64,000 nt of DNA. Source: Prochilodus magdalenae (Eukaryota; Chordata; Actinopteri; Characiformes; Prochilodontidae). The notes below the pieces were generated by a model. It did no database searches. It was not told the DNA's origin and was given only the letters and a program-made list of their open reading frames with translations. Made by a program: the position numbers and the translations under genes. Below, in pieces: positions 1 to 11,235 of this stretch. The stretch is taken from assembly GCA_024036415.1 (NCBI GenBank), contig JAMWET010001075.1:58501-122500 (forward strand), read 5' to 3'. Numbering within the stretch: the stretch's first letter is position 1; each line of letters begins with the position of its first letter.

Positions 1-600
1 TCAGGCCAGTTTGGTTATTGCTGTTTGCCGTCCTGGTCTGTTTGAATAACCAAAGGCTGAGATATGGAGGCCGGTGAGTGGAGATTAAGTTCACTAAGGG
101 AAGGGGACAGGGCTGGATTTATGATGATTGTAGGTTCCTGTAAGGCTGGTGTTATGGGAAAACCAAGGCCAGATGATGGATGTAGTGGGTTTGTGCTACG
201 GGCTTAATATGGACCGGTTCTACAATCATTCTAAAAGCTAGCTGTCTTATTTGAATTGGCCTTCACGGTAGCAGACATAAGCCCTCTGCAAATAAAGCAT
301 ATAGCACAATACACTTCAGATTTGATGCTAGCTTGATGCTACATGAATGCGCTTTATAGCTTGTCGCAGGTGATTCTAATTTTGATGAAGCAATCTGGTT
401 GATTGGGAAGCGTTTTGTGTGGCTAATGCCATTAGTACTGTGGTGTCGGTGTAGAAGAAGGTGATGCGGGAATGCTGTCTTATTAACATTGCAGCAGGGG
501 AGCAACACCGCTCAGAGCAGGCCAGTCACTTCCAACCATACAGTTCCACTCTACCACAGCCCAGCACAGAACAGCACGAACAACACATACCATACCCTTA
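1..600. other. Unique DNA without a recognisable gene
   Basis: The short open frames here are small, overlap on both strands and show no domain or motif. I see no tandem structure and no transposon end. Confidence 0.5.
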
Positions 601-1620
601 AAACCAAGAGCAACAGGTGTGTACAACAACTACAATCTCTCGGCAACCGCTAGCGGTGTGTCCCAGGAGCCCATTCACGTGGTCCCTCTGTTTGGCAGTG
701 CCTCCAATGTTTCCATGACCAAATGCACCAGTACAGTAGGAGGGTGCTACATAGTCCCCCTTTTCAGCTGGGTCAAGTGTCTCTTTCACCTACAAAGTAC
801 CAGGGGTTCCTGGTTTTGCTACCAACAAAGTGACTGTGTTTGTGCCAGAACCATGTTGGTGGAAACGGGAGCTAGTTCCCCGGAATTGTCAAACCTGTTA
901 AGAACAGGGCCCCTTTTCTACTGGTTTGACAGCTAAATGGCAAGATATCTGGGTGGGGGGCTCCTTCGTATATGAAGCAGACCTCCAGCAGTAGAGGCAT
1001 GAAAACAAAATGGCAGAACATGATGGGTTGCTTAGCTGCTGCTTTTCTTTTTTGCAAATGGAAGCCTCATCAACTTTACGTGGTGATGGCAGCACCATGC
1101 CCTTTTGCCACTTGCGTCATGGCTTCCATGGTTCCAGACCAGTGGGTTCAAGGGGCTGGAACAGCACTGATTTAGCCGGCACCATGTTGGTGGAAAAGAG
1201 GCATCTGTGCTTCTTCTGCTGCCAGGGATGCTGCTTCTCAGTCTCGGTCAACCACACCGCCAGCACCTACTCAAATAGCTACTGGAGGGTGGTGGTCAAT
1301 GTGGCAAGGCCACCATGCTGATCCCAAGGCAGGTCGTCATGGCTGACCACTGTCCAGGCTTCCCAATATCCTCACTGCCACCTCTGTTGCTGTCCTCCAG
1401 TTGGGCTCCACTGATGTGCTGTCTCTATGGCCATCTTCATCCTTGCCATGCTACTTCTTCCTTAACAGTACTCAGGTCAACCTTGAGGGGACCACTGTGG
1501 GCTCAGCAAAGAGGTAGCTTTCGCAGGGAACACAGTGCTTTACATGAACTACCACTAGTAGGTTTCTACTTCGCCACATCCAGAAGAAAGGAACTTCTGC
1601 GAGACAATGCAGCCTGATTC
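600..1620 (+). other. Possible decayed coding sequence, unidentified
   Basis: This stretch reads as a patchwork of protein-like segments in shifting plus-strand frames. One segment begins around 619 with Tyr-Asn-Asn-Tyr-Asn-Leu-Ser-Ala and runs to about 745. A second, in another frame, is extracellular-like (…SVSFTYKVPGVPGF…, about 765-820). Similar fragments follow to about 1610. Stops and frame changes interrupt it, so if it was ever coding it is now broken. I cannot name a family, and chance reading frames remain a fair alternative. Confidence 0.18.
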
Positions 1621-2640
1621 TGGCCAGATTATGAGAGCTGGATTAGACCGTATTCCAAACTTGTCGTTTTTCTTTCCAAGCTGTGATGACAGAACAATTA
1701 CACCAACTGGAATTAGCCAGGAACTAGCAGGACACAGTTCAGCCAACAACGAAGGACTGTAAACTGCTTTACAGGCCGACTGAAACAAAACCCCATTCAG
1801 GTTCATCTGGCAAGTGCTGGAGCTTTGAAAAGGCCGAGCTCAATCTCAGTTCGTGACAGTTTTATGGCTCTGTCTGCGACAGTGCAGTAAAGTGGGCTTT
1901 CTATTGGACATTTATTAGATATGTGAGTTTCTCTCCTCGATTTCTCATGAAACAAAATGTCCAAAAAAGATCAAACCTGCATTTCCTCACTCACGAGAAG
2001 ACAGAGAACAAACCACTGCTAAACACATTTCCTACTGTAGAGCGGAGTAAAGAGGAGGCCTGGAGGCTCTGCTGTGAGAAATGCTCCTCCTAAATTCACA
2101 CCAATGGAGACGGGCACATACAGAACACTGAATATGTGGGGGGGGTCGCCATTCAGACGACATGCACCTCCCATGATCCTTTTGGCATGGTCATCATTAT
2201 GGCTACACCTGACAGGGTGCCTGTTCCTTAACAGCCTGTTCCCCCTGTCCTCTTCCAAGGCCAAGCATCTATCGCCATGCTGGTGGAGCTGGAGGTGATG
2301 GCAGCAGCAAGGGTCCGCCTCTCAGCCACATTCCACTTTCTCCACCATCCCTATGCCATGGACACTGGGTTGAATGTTGGTCATGGGCACTGAGCTGGAT
2401 TAATGTTGGTTGGTCAAAGTAAAGATATCAGCGAGCCCACGGTGCTGAAGATGACTGGAGGTCTGCTGGGCACACGGCACTCAACCCACACCTCTGGTGC
2501 TGCTGTTAGCATGGCTGCACCTCGCTAGTTTCTAGAGGCTGGTAACAGTCAGTAGCAGTTTACAATAATAATGTTCATTTGTGTTGTTTTAAGGAGCTGT
2601 TTACATGTTTTACTGCACAAGGATGTTGCTATAAGTCCCT
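1620..2640. other. Unique DNA without a recognisable gene
   Basis: No open frame here has a recognisable domain. I see no array and no transposon terminus. Confidence 0.45.
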
Positions 2641-2641
2641 G

Positions 2642-2880
2642 CAGGGTGTGAGTGATGGGATCCATAGATTGGAAAGAGGTAGTACAGTGCAGGGAATGTC
2701 TCGTTCCATGTGTGGAAAATGGCTTCAAAGCAGATGTTAATGATTGGCTAAAAGGAGTGTTTGCATCTGGTCGTGCCAAAGACCATAGTGTGAAGGAAGC
2801 AGCTGAAACTGCAGGTGTATGGAAGCGTACGATCATACGGGTCTACAAGCCGTAGCTGAAATCCCAGTCTACAGGAAATT
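2642..2880 (+). pseudogene. Tc1-like transposase fragment, N-terminal HTH region (lineage f, copy 1)
   Basis: The frame 2652-2855 translates to a helix-turn-helix-like segment (…GRAKDHSVKEAAETAGVWKR…) followed by TIIRVYKP and a TAG. It resembles the DNA-binding N-terminus of Tc1/mariner or IS630 transposases, where a short basic helix is followed by a …V.RVY.QW motif. A sister copy at 13500-13780 is clearly homologous at DNA level, and the same gene reads QQWLK there instead of ending. No catalytic domain follows on this strand. It is a fragment with no expected function. Assignment to Tc1-like elements is by motif only. Confidence 0.5.
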
Positions 2881-2884
2881 CTCC

Positions 2885-3300
2885 TTGGAATTGTGCCAGG
2901 GAAGACATCCACCAAATCTGGACCAACTGCACAATTCTTTGATGTAAGGGTGTCTGAACATCGATGTGGCCTACATCCAGAAACTTGTCCAGTACATGCC
3001 GAATCCAACCACAGCTGTTATTGGTGCTCGTGGAGGTATTACACGATGTTAGGAACGTTTCAGATTTGGTGGATGCCTTCCTTGGAGTTTTAGTGGTTGT
3101 TCCAGGTAATCCCACAGATTTCCATGAGGATCTAATTCTGGGAATCTTGAGGGCCAGTCCGAAGTGTGAATACTGACCATCATGCCAGTCAGTCCCATTT
3201 GCAGCCCTGTAAATGCCAGAACTGTCTTCTTGGACACTTCTTGTTTCATGAGCTATAGGGGGAAACCTGGTTGTCCAGCAGCTCAGTGTAGCCACTGTGG
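2885..3300 (-). pseudogene. Tc1-like transposase C-terminal fragment, inverted beside the HTH fragment
   Basis: On the minus strand about 3049-3180 encodes WPSRFPELDPHGNLWDYLEQ, a recognisable degraded form of the C-terminal Tc1 signature (W-P-S-x-S-P-D-L-N-P-I-E-x-L-W-D-x-L-E). Downstream on the same strand it reads about GRHPPNLKRS. The N-terminal fragment at 2642-2880 lies on the opposite strand. A related sequence, near CATCCACCAAATCTG, occurs in opposite orientation at about 2908-2925 and 3064-3080. The two halves therefore face each other as an inverted arrangement rather than one linear gene. Confidence 0.5.
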
Positions 3301-3840
3301 TTCACATTTGCTGTCACCTCAACCAAAGAACCCATTTCCACAGCATTAAAACATGCCTAGAACATCATAGAGGGGCCTCCGTTTTTGTCTGGGAGCTTAT
3401 GTTCAAGATCACTGGTTGCTAATTGTCTTGATGCCGTATATTTTATTTGCAGGGAATCTGGGAAATCTGAAGCTTCTCTTCTGGGTGTCTGCTCCAGACC
3501 AACTCATTGTTTTCTAATCCATTTGCCTTACGAACACAGCTGTCCTTCCTCGGCCCTTATCTTCCATCCTCCGGCCCGCTGGCATAACTGCGCCTCCACC
3601 TGATCTAAACTGACAGAACCAGCCACCTGTGGCCCGTTCATTTTCATCTTAGCAAGTCCAGAGCCCTCACACAACCCATAGCATCCATCCGCTGAGTGGA
3701 TCCAGTGAACCATAAACTGGAGGTCAAGTCCTTCGTTCATCATCCGTACGCAGAAGAACCAGCATTTGTCTGTGCTGAGATCTGTTCTACCTGTATGGCA
3801 GTTTCTACAACAGGCATTCAGCCTTAGTAGGAATAACCAC
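3300..3840. other. Unique DNA without a recognisable gene
   Basis: Only short overlapping open frames on both strands; no repeat structure or domain recognised. Confidence 0.45.
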
Positions 3841-3844
3841 AAAC

Positions 3845-4475
3845 GGAACCAAGACTCAATGGGAGAGCCTCTCTAAGAGTATGAGGGAAAACTACTGAGA
3901 GGAAGCAAGACCCACAAGAAGAACCTCAATTAAAAGATAGGGAAGAACCACAGAGAGGAACCAAGACTCAAAAGGAGAACCTTCCTTAAAGCATGAGAAG
4001 CCGCTGAGAGGAACCAGGACTCAAAGGGAGAACCTTTCTTAAGGCATGAAGAAGAATCCCTTAGTAATTGCAACACACAGAATAGGAAGCTCTCTGAGAG
4101 CATAAGGAAAATCCACTGAACGGAACTAATACCCACAAAGTTTTGTTTTAACCTTAATTAAAACAGAACCTATTCTTAAAGCATGTGTAGTTACTGAGAG
4201 GAACCAAGACTCGAAAGAAAAAAGAACTGTATTAGGAGCAAGAAGAAGAACCACTGAAAGAACCAGGACTCAGAAGAGATCCTTCCTTAGAGCATGAAGA
4301 AGGACTACTGTGAAGAACCAAGTGAAATTCTCTAAAGCACCACAAACAAACACTAAGAAGAACCGAGATTTAAGGCTCAAGGAGGAACCAACAAGACTCA
4401 AAAAGAGGACCACTTTAAGAGCTTAGGAAAGAGCCACTGAGAGGAACCAAGAGAACCTCCTCTGGACCACACTGT
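3845..4475. repeat. Degenerate tandem repeat, unit about 53-60 bp
   Basis: Phrases such as GAGGAACCAAGACTCAAA, GGAGAACCTTCCTTAAAGC and AAGAACCACTGA recur in order about ten times. Adjacent CCAAGACTCA/CCAGGACTCA copies at 3961 and 4014 are 53 bp apart. Copies have diverged by substitutions and small indels, so the array is old. No gene lies in it. Confidence 0.75.
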
Positions 4476-5650
4476 ACAAGAAGAACCTGTTTACAAGGAA
4501 CATTGAACAGCATTGCCTTTAGCATTTCATCTCATTTAAACAGTACACATGCTAGCTACATTAGCCTCATAGCTCCAGTGCTAGATACAGTAGAAAGCAG
4601 CACATCTGCGCCTTAACTGCATTTCAGTTTTGTATAACAACTCTTGCTGTAAGTGCTTTACTGCACGTTGTGCCAAACCAGAAGAGCTCCATGAGTTTTC
4701 CTGTGGTCAGTAGGGCTCCGGGCAGCAGCTTCCCTCACCACAACTTACGCACAGAACGACAGGTGAAAGCTTACTCAGCAGCAGGTAGCATAGCCTTCTC
4801 AATGATAGCTCCTCAGAGGAGGCTGGAGGTGAAGGCCTGTCTGGCAGAGCGGAGGTGCTAAAAACTGGTAGCGTTGGACGAGAAGGTCGGTCTCTAGCAG
4901 TTCCTGAACGATAGAGTAATAGTTCAACCAAGAAAAACTGATTAACTGGGCATTGGCAGGTTTGGTGCTTCTTAAATTAAGCATTAACTGATGGAGCTAA
5001 TTATGAAGTAATTGACCAGAACTTCCCTACAACCGAGCTAAGGTCCTAAAAACAATGCCAGACTTAGACAAAGTCATTCAGAGTGGCTTTTGGTGTGAGA
5101 TGCTCAGTTCAGGGGAAACTTACTGACTCAGAATTATACAGATAGCCATTGCTGACCAAAAGAACCAAGGTTTTTGAACTGGTTCCATTCAGGCTTCTCA
5201 GAACCTTGGTGCTATTCAGGGAACCAGTCTGCATTTGCACCGGTTCAGCAGCAGACATGAACGTCAACAGAGGGTGCGGCACAGAGGTAGTAAACAGTAG
5301 TACCAAGATGGCGGAGTGTACAGAGTAGCTGCGAGCGCTAGTGCTGTTATTCCAGATGTTTGTTTACATCCAGAAAGCATGGACGGATTAACTACTTGAG
5401 ATAAGAAGATGTAGAAGAGGTTCTCCAGCAGACCACGGGCTATGGCCATTGTTCTCTTCACTTTCCTCAACAACTGACACGCCCAGGCATGCTGTCGCAG
5501 TTTGTGCTGAAGAACCTGCTATTCTAGAACAAAGTGTTGGGTTTACTTCTGGTGGAAATGAGTCATACAGTTAAAAATTACATGCACAGAACTTGAACGG
5601 AACCCTTTTCACGTTGGTGGGAAAGGGCAAACAGTGGTGGTGAATGGAAC
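4476..5650. other. Mostly unique DNA, no gene seen
   Basis: No convincing coding region. Around 5150-5250 the sequence is rich in GAACC/GGTTC words (AACTGGTTCCATTCAGG…GAACCAGTCTGC), which could be a small decayed hairpin element, but I cannot define its ends. Confidence 0.4.
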
Positions 5651-5654
5651 CAGA

Positions 5655-6000
5655 CGTCGCCCTCTGAAAGCTCCCTCACAGAAAGTTACTGCATGAGATG
5701 GTTATGAATACGCTGCCTGATGTCTGAGACGCTGTTTATGATAGATTCCAGCCTTAAACTCCATTCATGGTGGAGGGATACATGCTGCAGGGCGCCGTGA
5801 GGTAAAATAGTCCCCCAAAGAAAACTTAGTATTTCCAGACTTTCCCATCATCAACATTCCACATAACACTCGGAGAGCAGGTCTATGTTCACTGGTGGTT
5901 TAGATAGTTAATAAAAAGTCTATGCAGTATGTGTGTTGTAGACATGAAGACCCCTGGTTTCCCACCACCACCACTGTTAAGGAGTGGAACTCTTTAAGTA
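5655..6000 (+). repeat. Dispersed repeat family 1, copy A (full-length-looking)
   Basis: This belongs to a family with at least five substantial copies in the window (also 8145-8430, 10078-10388, 15590-15850, 32368-32655). Shared landmarks in order are CCCTCTGAAAGCTCCCTCAC, ATGGTGGAGGGATACAT, TTCCCATCATCAACATTCCA, GTTCACTGGTGGTTTAGAT, GTGTTGTAGACATG and CCACCACCACCACTGT. No protein-coding capacity and no clear terminal repeats are visible, so the class is unknown; a SINE or a non-autonomous DNA element are both possible. Confidence 0.75.
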
Positions 6001-6870
6001 GCCTCTAATAATCTTGATTATGTGGTTTTGGCACTATATCACACACGGGTATTTATAAACATGGACAGAATTCAGGCTCCCTGTTGGCTACTTCTGCCTT
6101 TTCCAGCCCTTCAGTCCTCTTTTTGCCCACGCCATGGAAATTGCCTGCTCATGTTTAGGCTGGGTGACTGCGGTGAGGTGAAAGAGGAACAGAGGCTGAC
6201 AGGATATTTGAGGTGAACCGTCGCTTTAAGATCACACAGCGTGCGCGTGGTATTTGTCGGCGTTGGCCGCGTAGGCCTGCTTAACGGCGGCTGTAATCTC
6301 CCGCTGATGGCCGATCACGCAGGAGACGCAGGGCGCGTCTGACACATCGCTTGATATGTTGGGATCCGCCGGAGAAAAGGTTAGCAGCGAAAGACTGACA
6401 GTGATATTTATCAAGAACCGTGATAGAACAAATGGCTGTCATTCAGCAATTATCTTATCTGATGGCTGCAGACTGAGGAACATCAGACACATCAAGACTC
6501 ACTGTAGCTGCTCTTCTCAGCTCCCGCAAAACACAGACCCTTACAGCAGGTTACATCAGAGCGGTGGAGGCAAGCACTTCACAAACTCACCCACACTGAC
6601 ACACGCCTCCAGCAGAGCTGTACGAACCGTGTCACCAAAGCTAAGGACTCACTTCCAGGTAATGTACAGCAGGGACAACCGCACAAGTCCCACTGAACAC
6701 AGGGTGAAGCATTGGACGTATCTGTGTGAGGCTCGACTCGAGAGCTTCTATTAAACATCCAGCAGAGCTTGAACATAGAACATATAGATACATATCTGAG
6801 AACTGTGTGGGCGTGGCTTTTGAGCAGCTTGATTGACAGCTCTCTGTCCAAATTATCCACCTTTATGTGA
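6001..6870. other. Unique DNA; 6231-6414 stands out as possibly constrained
   Basis: No recognisable gene. The segment 6231-6414 is GC-richer than its surroundings. On the minus strand it gives a 60-codon open frame ending …AVKQAYAANADKYHAHAV then TGA. Its composition could reflect an exon or a conserved non-coding element, but I recognise no family. Confidence 0.3.
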
Positions 6871-6889
6871 AGCTAACTTGACAGACGGA

Positions 6890-7990
6890 TGAAGCAATTT
6901 ACAAAGGGACAGATGAAAAGAGGGATGGATGGATGAAGAAATGGCCAGACGAAGAAACACACAGAGGAATGGATGAACAGACAAACAGACGGACAGATGA
7001 ATGGATGAATAAATGCAGGGGAATGGATTAACAAATGTATAGATAGATGGATGAACAAATAGACAGGAAACACAGAAACAGATGAATAGATGCATGAATG
7101 GATGGATGAACAAACGGATGACAGAAGCAGCACACAAAGTAACAGACAAAGATGGGGGGACAGGTTGTTGGTTGAAGCAACACACAATGTAACGGACAAC
7201 TGACGTGCTAATAGATGGATAAATAAATGAACGGATGAAGAAATGCACAGGAGAATGGACGAATAGATGTTCAGATGGATGGACAGACAGGTGATTGCAT
7301 GGACCGACAGATGAATAATCAGACAGGTAAAGCAATACACAGCGAAATGGACAAACAGGTGTGTAGATGGATGGATGAACAAATGAACAGACAAAGAAAC
7401 AGGAATGGATGAACAGACGTGTAGATAGATGGATGAGTTAATGGACAGATGAAGAAACACACAGAGGAATGGATGAACAGACATGTAGACACATGAACTG
7501 GTGGATGAACACATGGATGAAAGAAGCAGCACACAAAGTAGCAGACGAAAAGATGCGCAGAAGGGCGGACAGATGAATAGATGAGCAACACAATGTAATG
7601 GATGTGCGAAAGGATGGATGAATAAATGAATGGATGAAGAAAAGTGCAGGAGAATGGACGAACAGATAGATGGACAGATAAATGAACAATCAGACGGGTA
7701 AAGCAACACACAGAAGAATGGACAAACAGAGGTGTAGATGGGTGGATGAACAAATGGCCAGACAAAGTAACAGTGGAATGGATGGATGAAGCAACACACA
7801 AAGGAAGAGACAACAGATATGCAGGCGGCTACCCCGATGGATGAACAAACAAACAAACAGATAAACAACACACAAAGGGATGAAGAAACAGATGTGCACC
7901 TGGATGGACAGATGAGTAGACAAGCAGATAGATGGAGCAACATACAAAAGAAAGGATGAACAGACAGATGGACAAAGCGATGCACAGAGG
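6890..7990. repeat. Degenerate GATG/GACA-type satellite, copy 1
   Basis: The plus strand is made of GATGGATGAACAAA, GACAGATGAA, AGCAACACACA and similar words in loose tandem order with an inexact longer periodicity. Stops are scarce on the minus strand, so several overlapping minus-strand frames stay open (the longest is 386 codons, 6873-8033). All encode the same Ser/Ile/His/Pro/Cys/Phe-rich low-complexity pattern. These frames are by-products of the repeat. A second copy lies at 9308-9925. Confidence 0.85.
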
Positions 7991-8430
7991 AATGAAAGCA
8001 GAGACTGTTCTGAGTGGGCGGGGCAAAATACACCAGGCTTGTGGTTGGTTGGGGGAATGCTTACCGAAGGCTTACCCAAGATTAGGCCCGCCCAGTTTAC
8101 CTGGAGAGGAGAGAAATATGGTGAATTATATCAGTCATTAATTCGTCATCCATTCATGGTGGAGGGATACATACTGCAGGGCGCTGTGTGGCAAAAAAGT
8201 AGTCCCAAGGAAAACTATTATTATCAGGTTTCCAGATTTTCCCATCATCAACATTCCATATATTGGTGGTCTAAATTTGTGTGTTGTAGACATGGATGAT
8301 GACCCCTGGTTCCCATCACCACCACCACCACTGACCATCTCACACCAAACCCACTCTGGACCCTCTCTGTTTCCCCTGACCTGGTCTTTAAGAGGACGCA
8401 GGACATTACCAGTCCTTGCTCCAGACGCCG
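7960..8430 (+). repeat. Duplicated block, copy 1, containing dispersed repeat family 1 (copy B, 8145-8340)
   Basis: From GATGCACAGAGGAATGAAAG through TGGGCGGGGCAAAATACACC, GCTTACCCAAGATTAGG and the family-1 repeat to TTAAGAGGACGCAGGACA, this block matches 9895-10388 with few changes. With the preceding satellite it forms a segmental duplication of over 1 kb. It carries no gene. Confidence 0.85.
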
Positions 8431-9114
8431 TCGCTGCTGTGCTGTAGGATCATGAGTGATGTTCGTCTGCGCTGATGGATTCCGTAATAACGTGTGTTGA
8501 AAGTGAAACCGGATTAGCCTGACGAAGGTGGGGGGGGTTTCAGATTCATGAGCCCTTGAACGTCACTCGCTACAGCATGCGAAGGAAGCCCGGGGCGTGT
8601 CCCAGGATGTGTGTTTACCCAAGATTAATTGGCAGTACACCGGGCTGGACCCGGAGCAGGCCGCGCGGAGGGATCATAAACTCGCAGGCCTTCAGCGAAG
8701 CTGTTACTCCTGCTGACTTAGCAGCGTCATATGGTTTGAGTTTAAACTCCAGCCAAAACATGCAGCCTGCTCGCTCGTCTCGCAGGGAGGAGACCATGAG
8801 AAGAATGGAGGGACTGTTCTCCACTCCAGCACACACATATGCTCATTATTTAGCCCACCCATATAACCCACATGCAGGACCAGCCAGAGGTGGACACGCG
8901 TATTCGCGAGGGATTGTCCACGTTACACAATAACAGGGAAGACATTATAACTCCTGACTAACACGTATGCCGTTACACGGCAACCAAAATAGCATGAAAT
9001 ATTAACAAAATATATATATATAGTGAGGATAAGTGTCACGTGTAGGTTCACTGGTGGTTTTGGATATCGAATATTGCATATCTATGTCTGTTGTAGACAT
9101 GGGGATTAGGGGAC
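8430..9114. other. Unique DNA between the two duplicated blocks
   Basis: A 125-codon plus-strand frame (8556-8933) has no recognisable domain and I do not call it a gene. A partial family-1 repeat (GTAGGTTCACTGGTGG … TGTTGTAGACATGG) lies at about 9037-9105, just after a short TA-rich run. Confidence 0.4.
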
Positions 9115-9307
9115 GGCTTAGGAACCCCCCCCACCTGAAGAGGTAACTCTAGAGGCTGAACACTGGCATTCATGCTCCGAGCAGAGAGTTTGAACGAGGC
9201 ATGAGGGTGGAGCCACGACTGTGCTAATCTCAGGTGAACGTGCAGGCCACACCACTCGTCTGAACTCTCCAGAATGCTCCAATTCTGGACAACTTGGGCT
9301 CCATGGT
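9115..9307 (-). pseudogene. Tc1-like transposase, 3' part of a split element (lineage e)
   Basis: On the minus strand this encodes HGAQVVQNW followed, after frame drift, by RRVVWPARSPE, a degraded W-P-x-x-S-P-D motif of Tc1/mariner transposases. The partner fragment at 10388-11235 encodes the part up to HGAQVVQKW. The two parts share a flanking direct repeat (9279-9307 and 10388-10416, 29 bp with two differences). They look like one element split by the block in between. Confidence 0.55.
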
Positions 9308-9925
9308 GTGCAACACACAGAGGAATACACCAACAGATGTGTAGACGGGTGGATGAACAAATGGCCAGATGAAGTAACAGAGGAATGGATGGATGAAAGA
9401 AACAGATGAACAAAACACAAAGGCATGGAAACACAGATGTGCACCTGGCTGGACAGACGGGTAGACAATCAGATAGATGGAGCAACACACAAAAGAAAGG
9501 ATGAACAGACAGATGGACAAAGCGATACACAGAGGAATGAAAGCAGAGACTGTTCTGAAATGTACAGGAGAATGGACGAACAGGTGTGCAGATGGATGGA
9601 CAGATAAATGAACAATCAGACGGGTAAAGCAACACACAGAGGAATGGACAAACAGACGTGTAGATGAATGGATGAACAAATGTCCAGACGAAGTAACAGT
9701 GGAATGGATGGATGTAGCAACACACAAAGGAACAGACAACAGATATGCAGGCGGCTGCCCGGATGGATGAACAAACAAACAAACAGATAAACAACACACA
9801 AAGGGATGAAGAAACAGATGTGCACCTGGATGGACAGACGGGTAGACTCAGATAGATGGAGTAACACACAAAAGAAAGGATGAACAGATAGATGGACAAA
9901 GAGATGCACAGAGGAATGAAAGCAG
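9308..9925. repeat. Degenerate GATG/GACA-type satellite, copy 2
   Basis: This has the same word composition as 6890-7990 and long stretches match its right half, such as TGCAGGCGGCT.CCCGATGG and AGATGTGCACCTGGATGGAC. Minus-strand frames remain open as in copy 1 and are not genes. Confidence 0.85.
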
Positions 9926-10388
9926 AGGCTGTTGTTCTAAAGCTGTTCTGACTGGGCGGGGCAAAATACACCAGGCTTGCGGTTGGTTAGGGGAATGCTT
10001 ACGGAAGGCTTACCCAAGATTAGGACCGCCCAGTTTACATGGAGAGGAGAGAAATATGGTGAATTATATCCGTCATTAATTCGTCATCCATTCATGGTGG
10101 AGGGATACATACTGCAGGGCGCTGTGTGGCAGAAAAGTAGTCCCAACGAAAACTATTACCAGGTTTCCAGATTCCAACATTCCATACAACACCCAAAAGA
10201 CACGTGTAGGTTCACTGGTGGCTTAAATTTGCATGTTGTAGACATGGATGGTGACCCCTGGTTCCCATTACCACCATCTCTGTAAAGAACACCTGGACCA
10301 TCTCACACCAAACCCACTCTGGACCTCTCTGTTTCCCACTGACCTGGTCTTTAAGAGGACGCAGGACAGTAGGATACTTGCTCCAGAC
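9926..10388 (+). repeat. Duplicated block, copy 2, containing dispersed repeat family 1 (copy C, 10078-10310)
   Basis: Near-identical to 7960-8430, including the GGGCGGGGCAAAATACACC stretch, the family-1 repeat and the terminal TTAAGAGGACGCAGGACA. It has one extra short piece (GTTGTTCTAAAGCTGTTCTG) near its start. It ends exactly where the Tc1-like coding relic resumes. Confidence 0.85.
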
Positions 10389-11235
10389 CATTTCTGAACA
10401 ACTTGGGCTCCATGGTACAGTGCATTAACCTGCTGGAATATCCCATCAGTGTGGTGGTCCATGAAGGGCTACAAATGATCAACAAGCAGTGAAACGTAAT
10501 GGGCACCAGTCAATGACGTGTTTAGGTGGACCAGTGGAGTCAACCCATACCATGAGAACATACCCCACACCAGTATGGAACCACTAACAGCGTGCCCAGT
10601 GCCATGGGGTCCACAAACCCTACCATCAGCCCAAACAACCGGTATAATGACTCATCCGACCACACCACATGTTGCTAGTTCTCGAGGGTCCAGTTAGCAA
10701 CCTCACAAGCCCAGGTGAGGCGCTGTGTCTGGTGTGGTGGTGTTAACAGAGGTGGGTTTGCCCCCATATCCTACACACAGACAGTTCTAGCCAAACGTCA
10801 CCGGTCACCTCCATTAAGCACCTGTGTGTGGCCACTATGCTGTCCACTGTGTGTGGTAATGCATTCTATGACGTATCCCCGGTATACACATGACACTCTG
10901 AATCAAGGAATTCCCGCATTACCCTGGAAAAGCAATGGCCCATCCAACTGGCACCCGCTATCAAGTCTCGCCTTGCCATGAGCACGCTGACCAGCGCCAA
11001 CTTCACTTACAAGACAACACCTCGCAGCATATACAGGTGTGGGTGTTCCTAAGTTCCCTAACCCAGTCGGAATTTGGCGATTTACACTGTGTATGCTTAA
11101 TGGCAATTTCCTGGGCTGGCTTTTCTCTTTGTCTCTCTTAGGGGAGGTACCCTAATGAGAGGGGCATGACTGTCCATAGGGCCCCTCAGCTCAAATCTGG
11201 TCAACTGGGCCTTAAGGTAATTGGTGTGCCTTTCA
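10388..11235 (-). pseudogene. Tc1-like transposase, 5' part of a split element (lineage e)
   Basis: Read on the minus strand in shifting frames, this gives a nearly continuous transposase-like text. In order it shows a segment with RVMREFLDSECHVYTGD, an …NWTLEN…VVWSDES-like segment (the first catalytic Asp of a DDE/D transposase), VSGSILVWGMFSWYGLTPLV, TGAHYVSLLVDHL and FQQVNALYHGAQVVQKW. Several stops and frameshifts make it a dead copy. The C-terminal part is displaced to 9115-9307. Confidence 0.65.

Noticed and set aside
6873..8033. 386-codon minus-strand open frame and its overlapping neighbours
   Set aside because: Made of the GATG/GACA satellite; several minus-strand frames of the same region are open and encode low-complexity text; no domain, splice site or poly(A) signal.
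8556..8933. 125-codon plus-strand frame
   Set aside because: No motif or family resemblance, opposing frame also open, no splice or poly(A) context.
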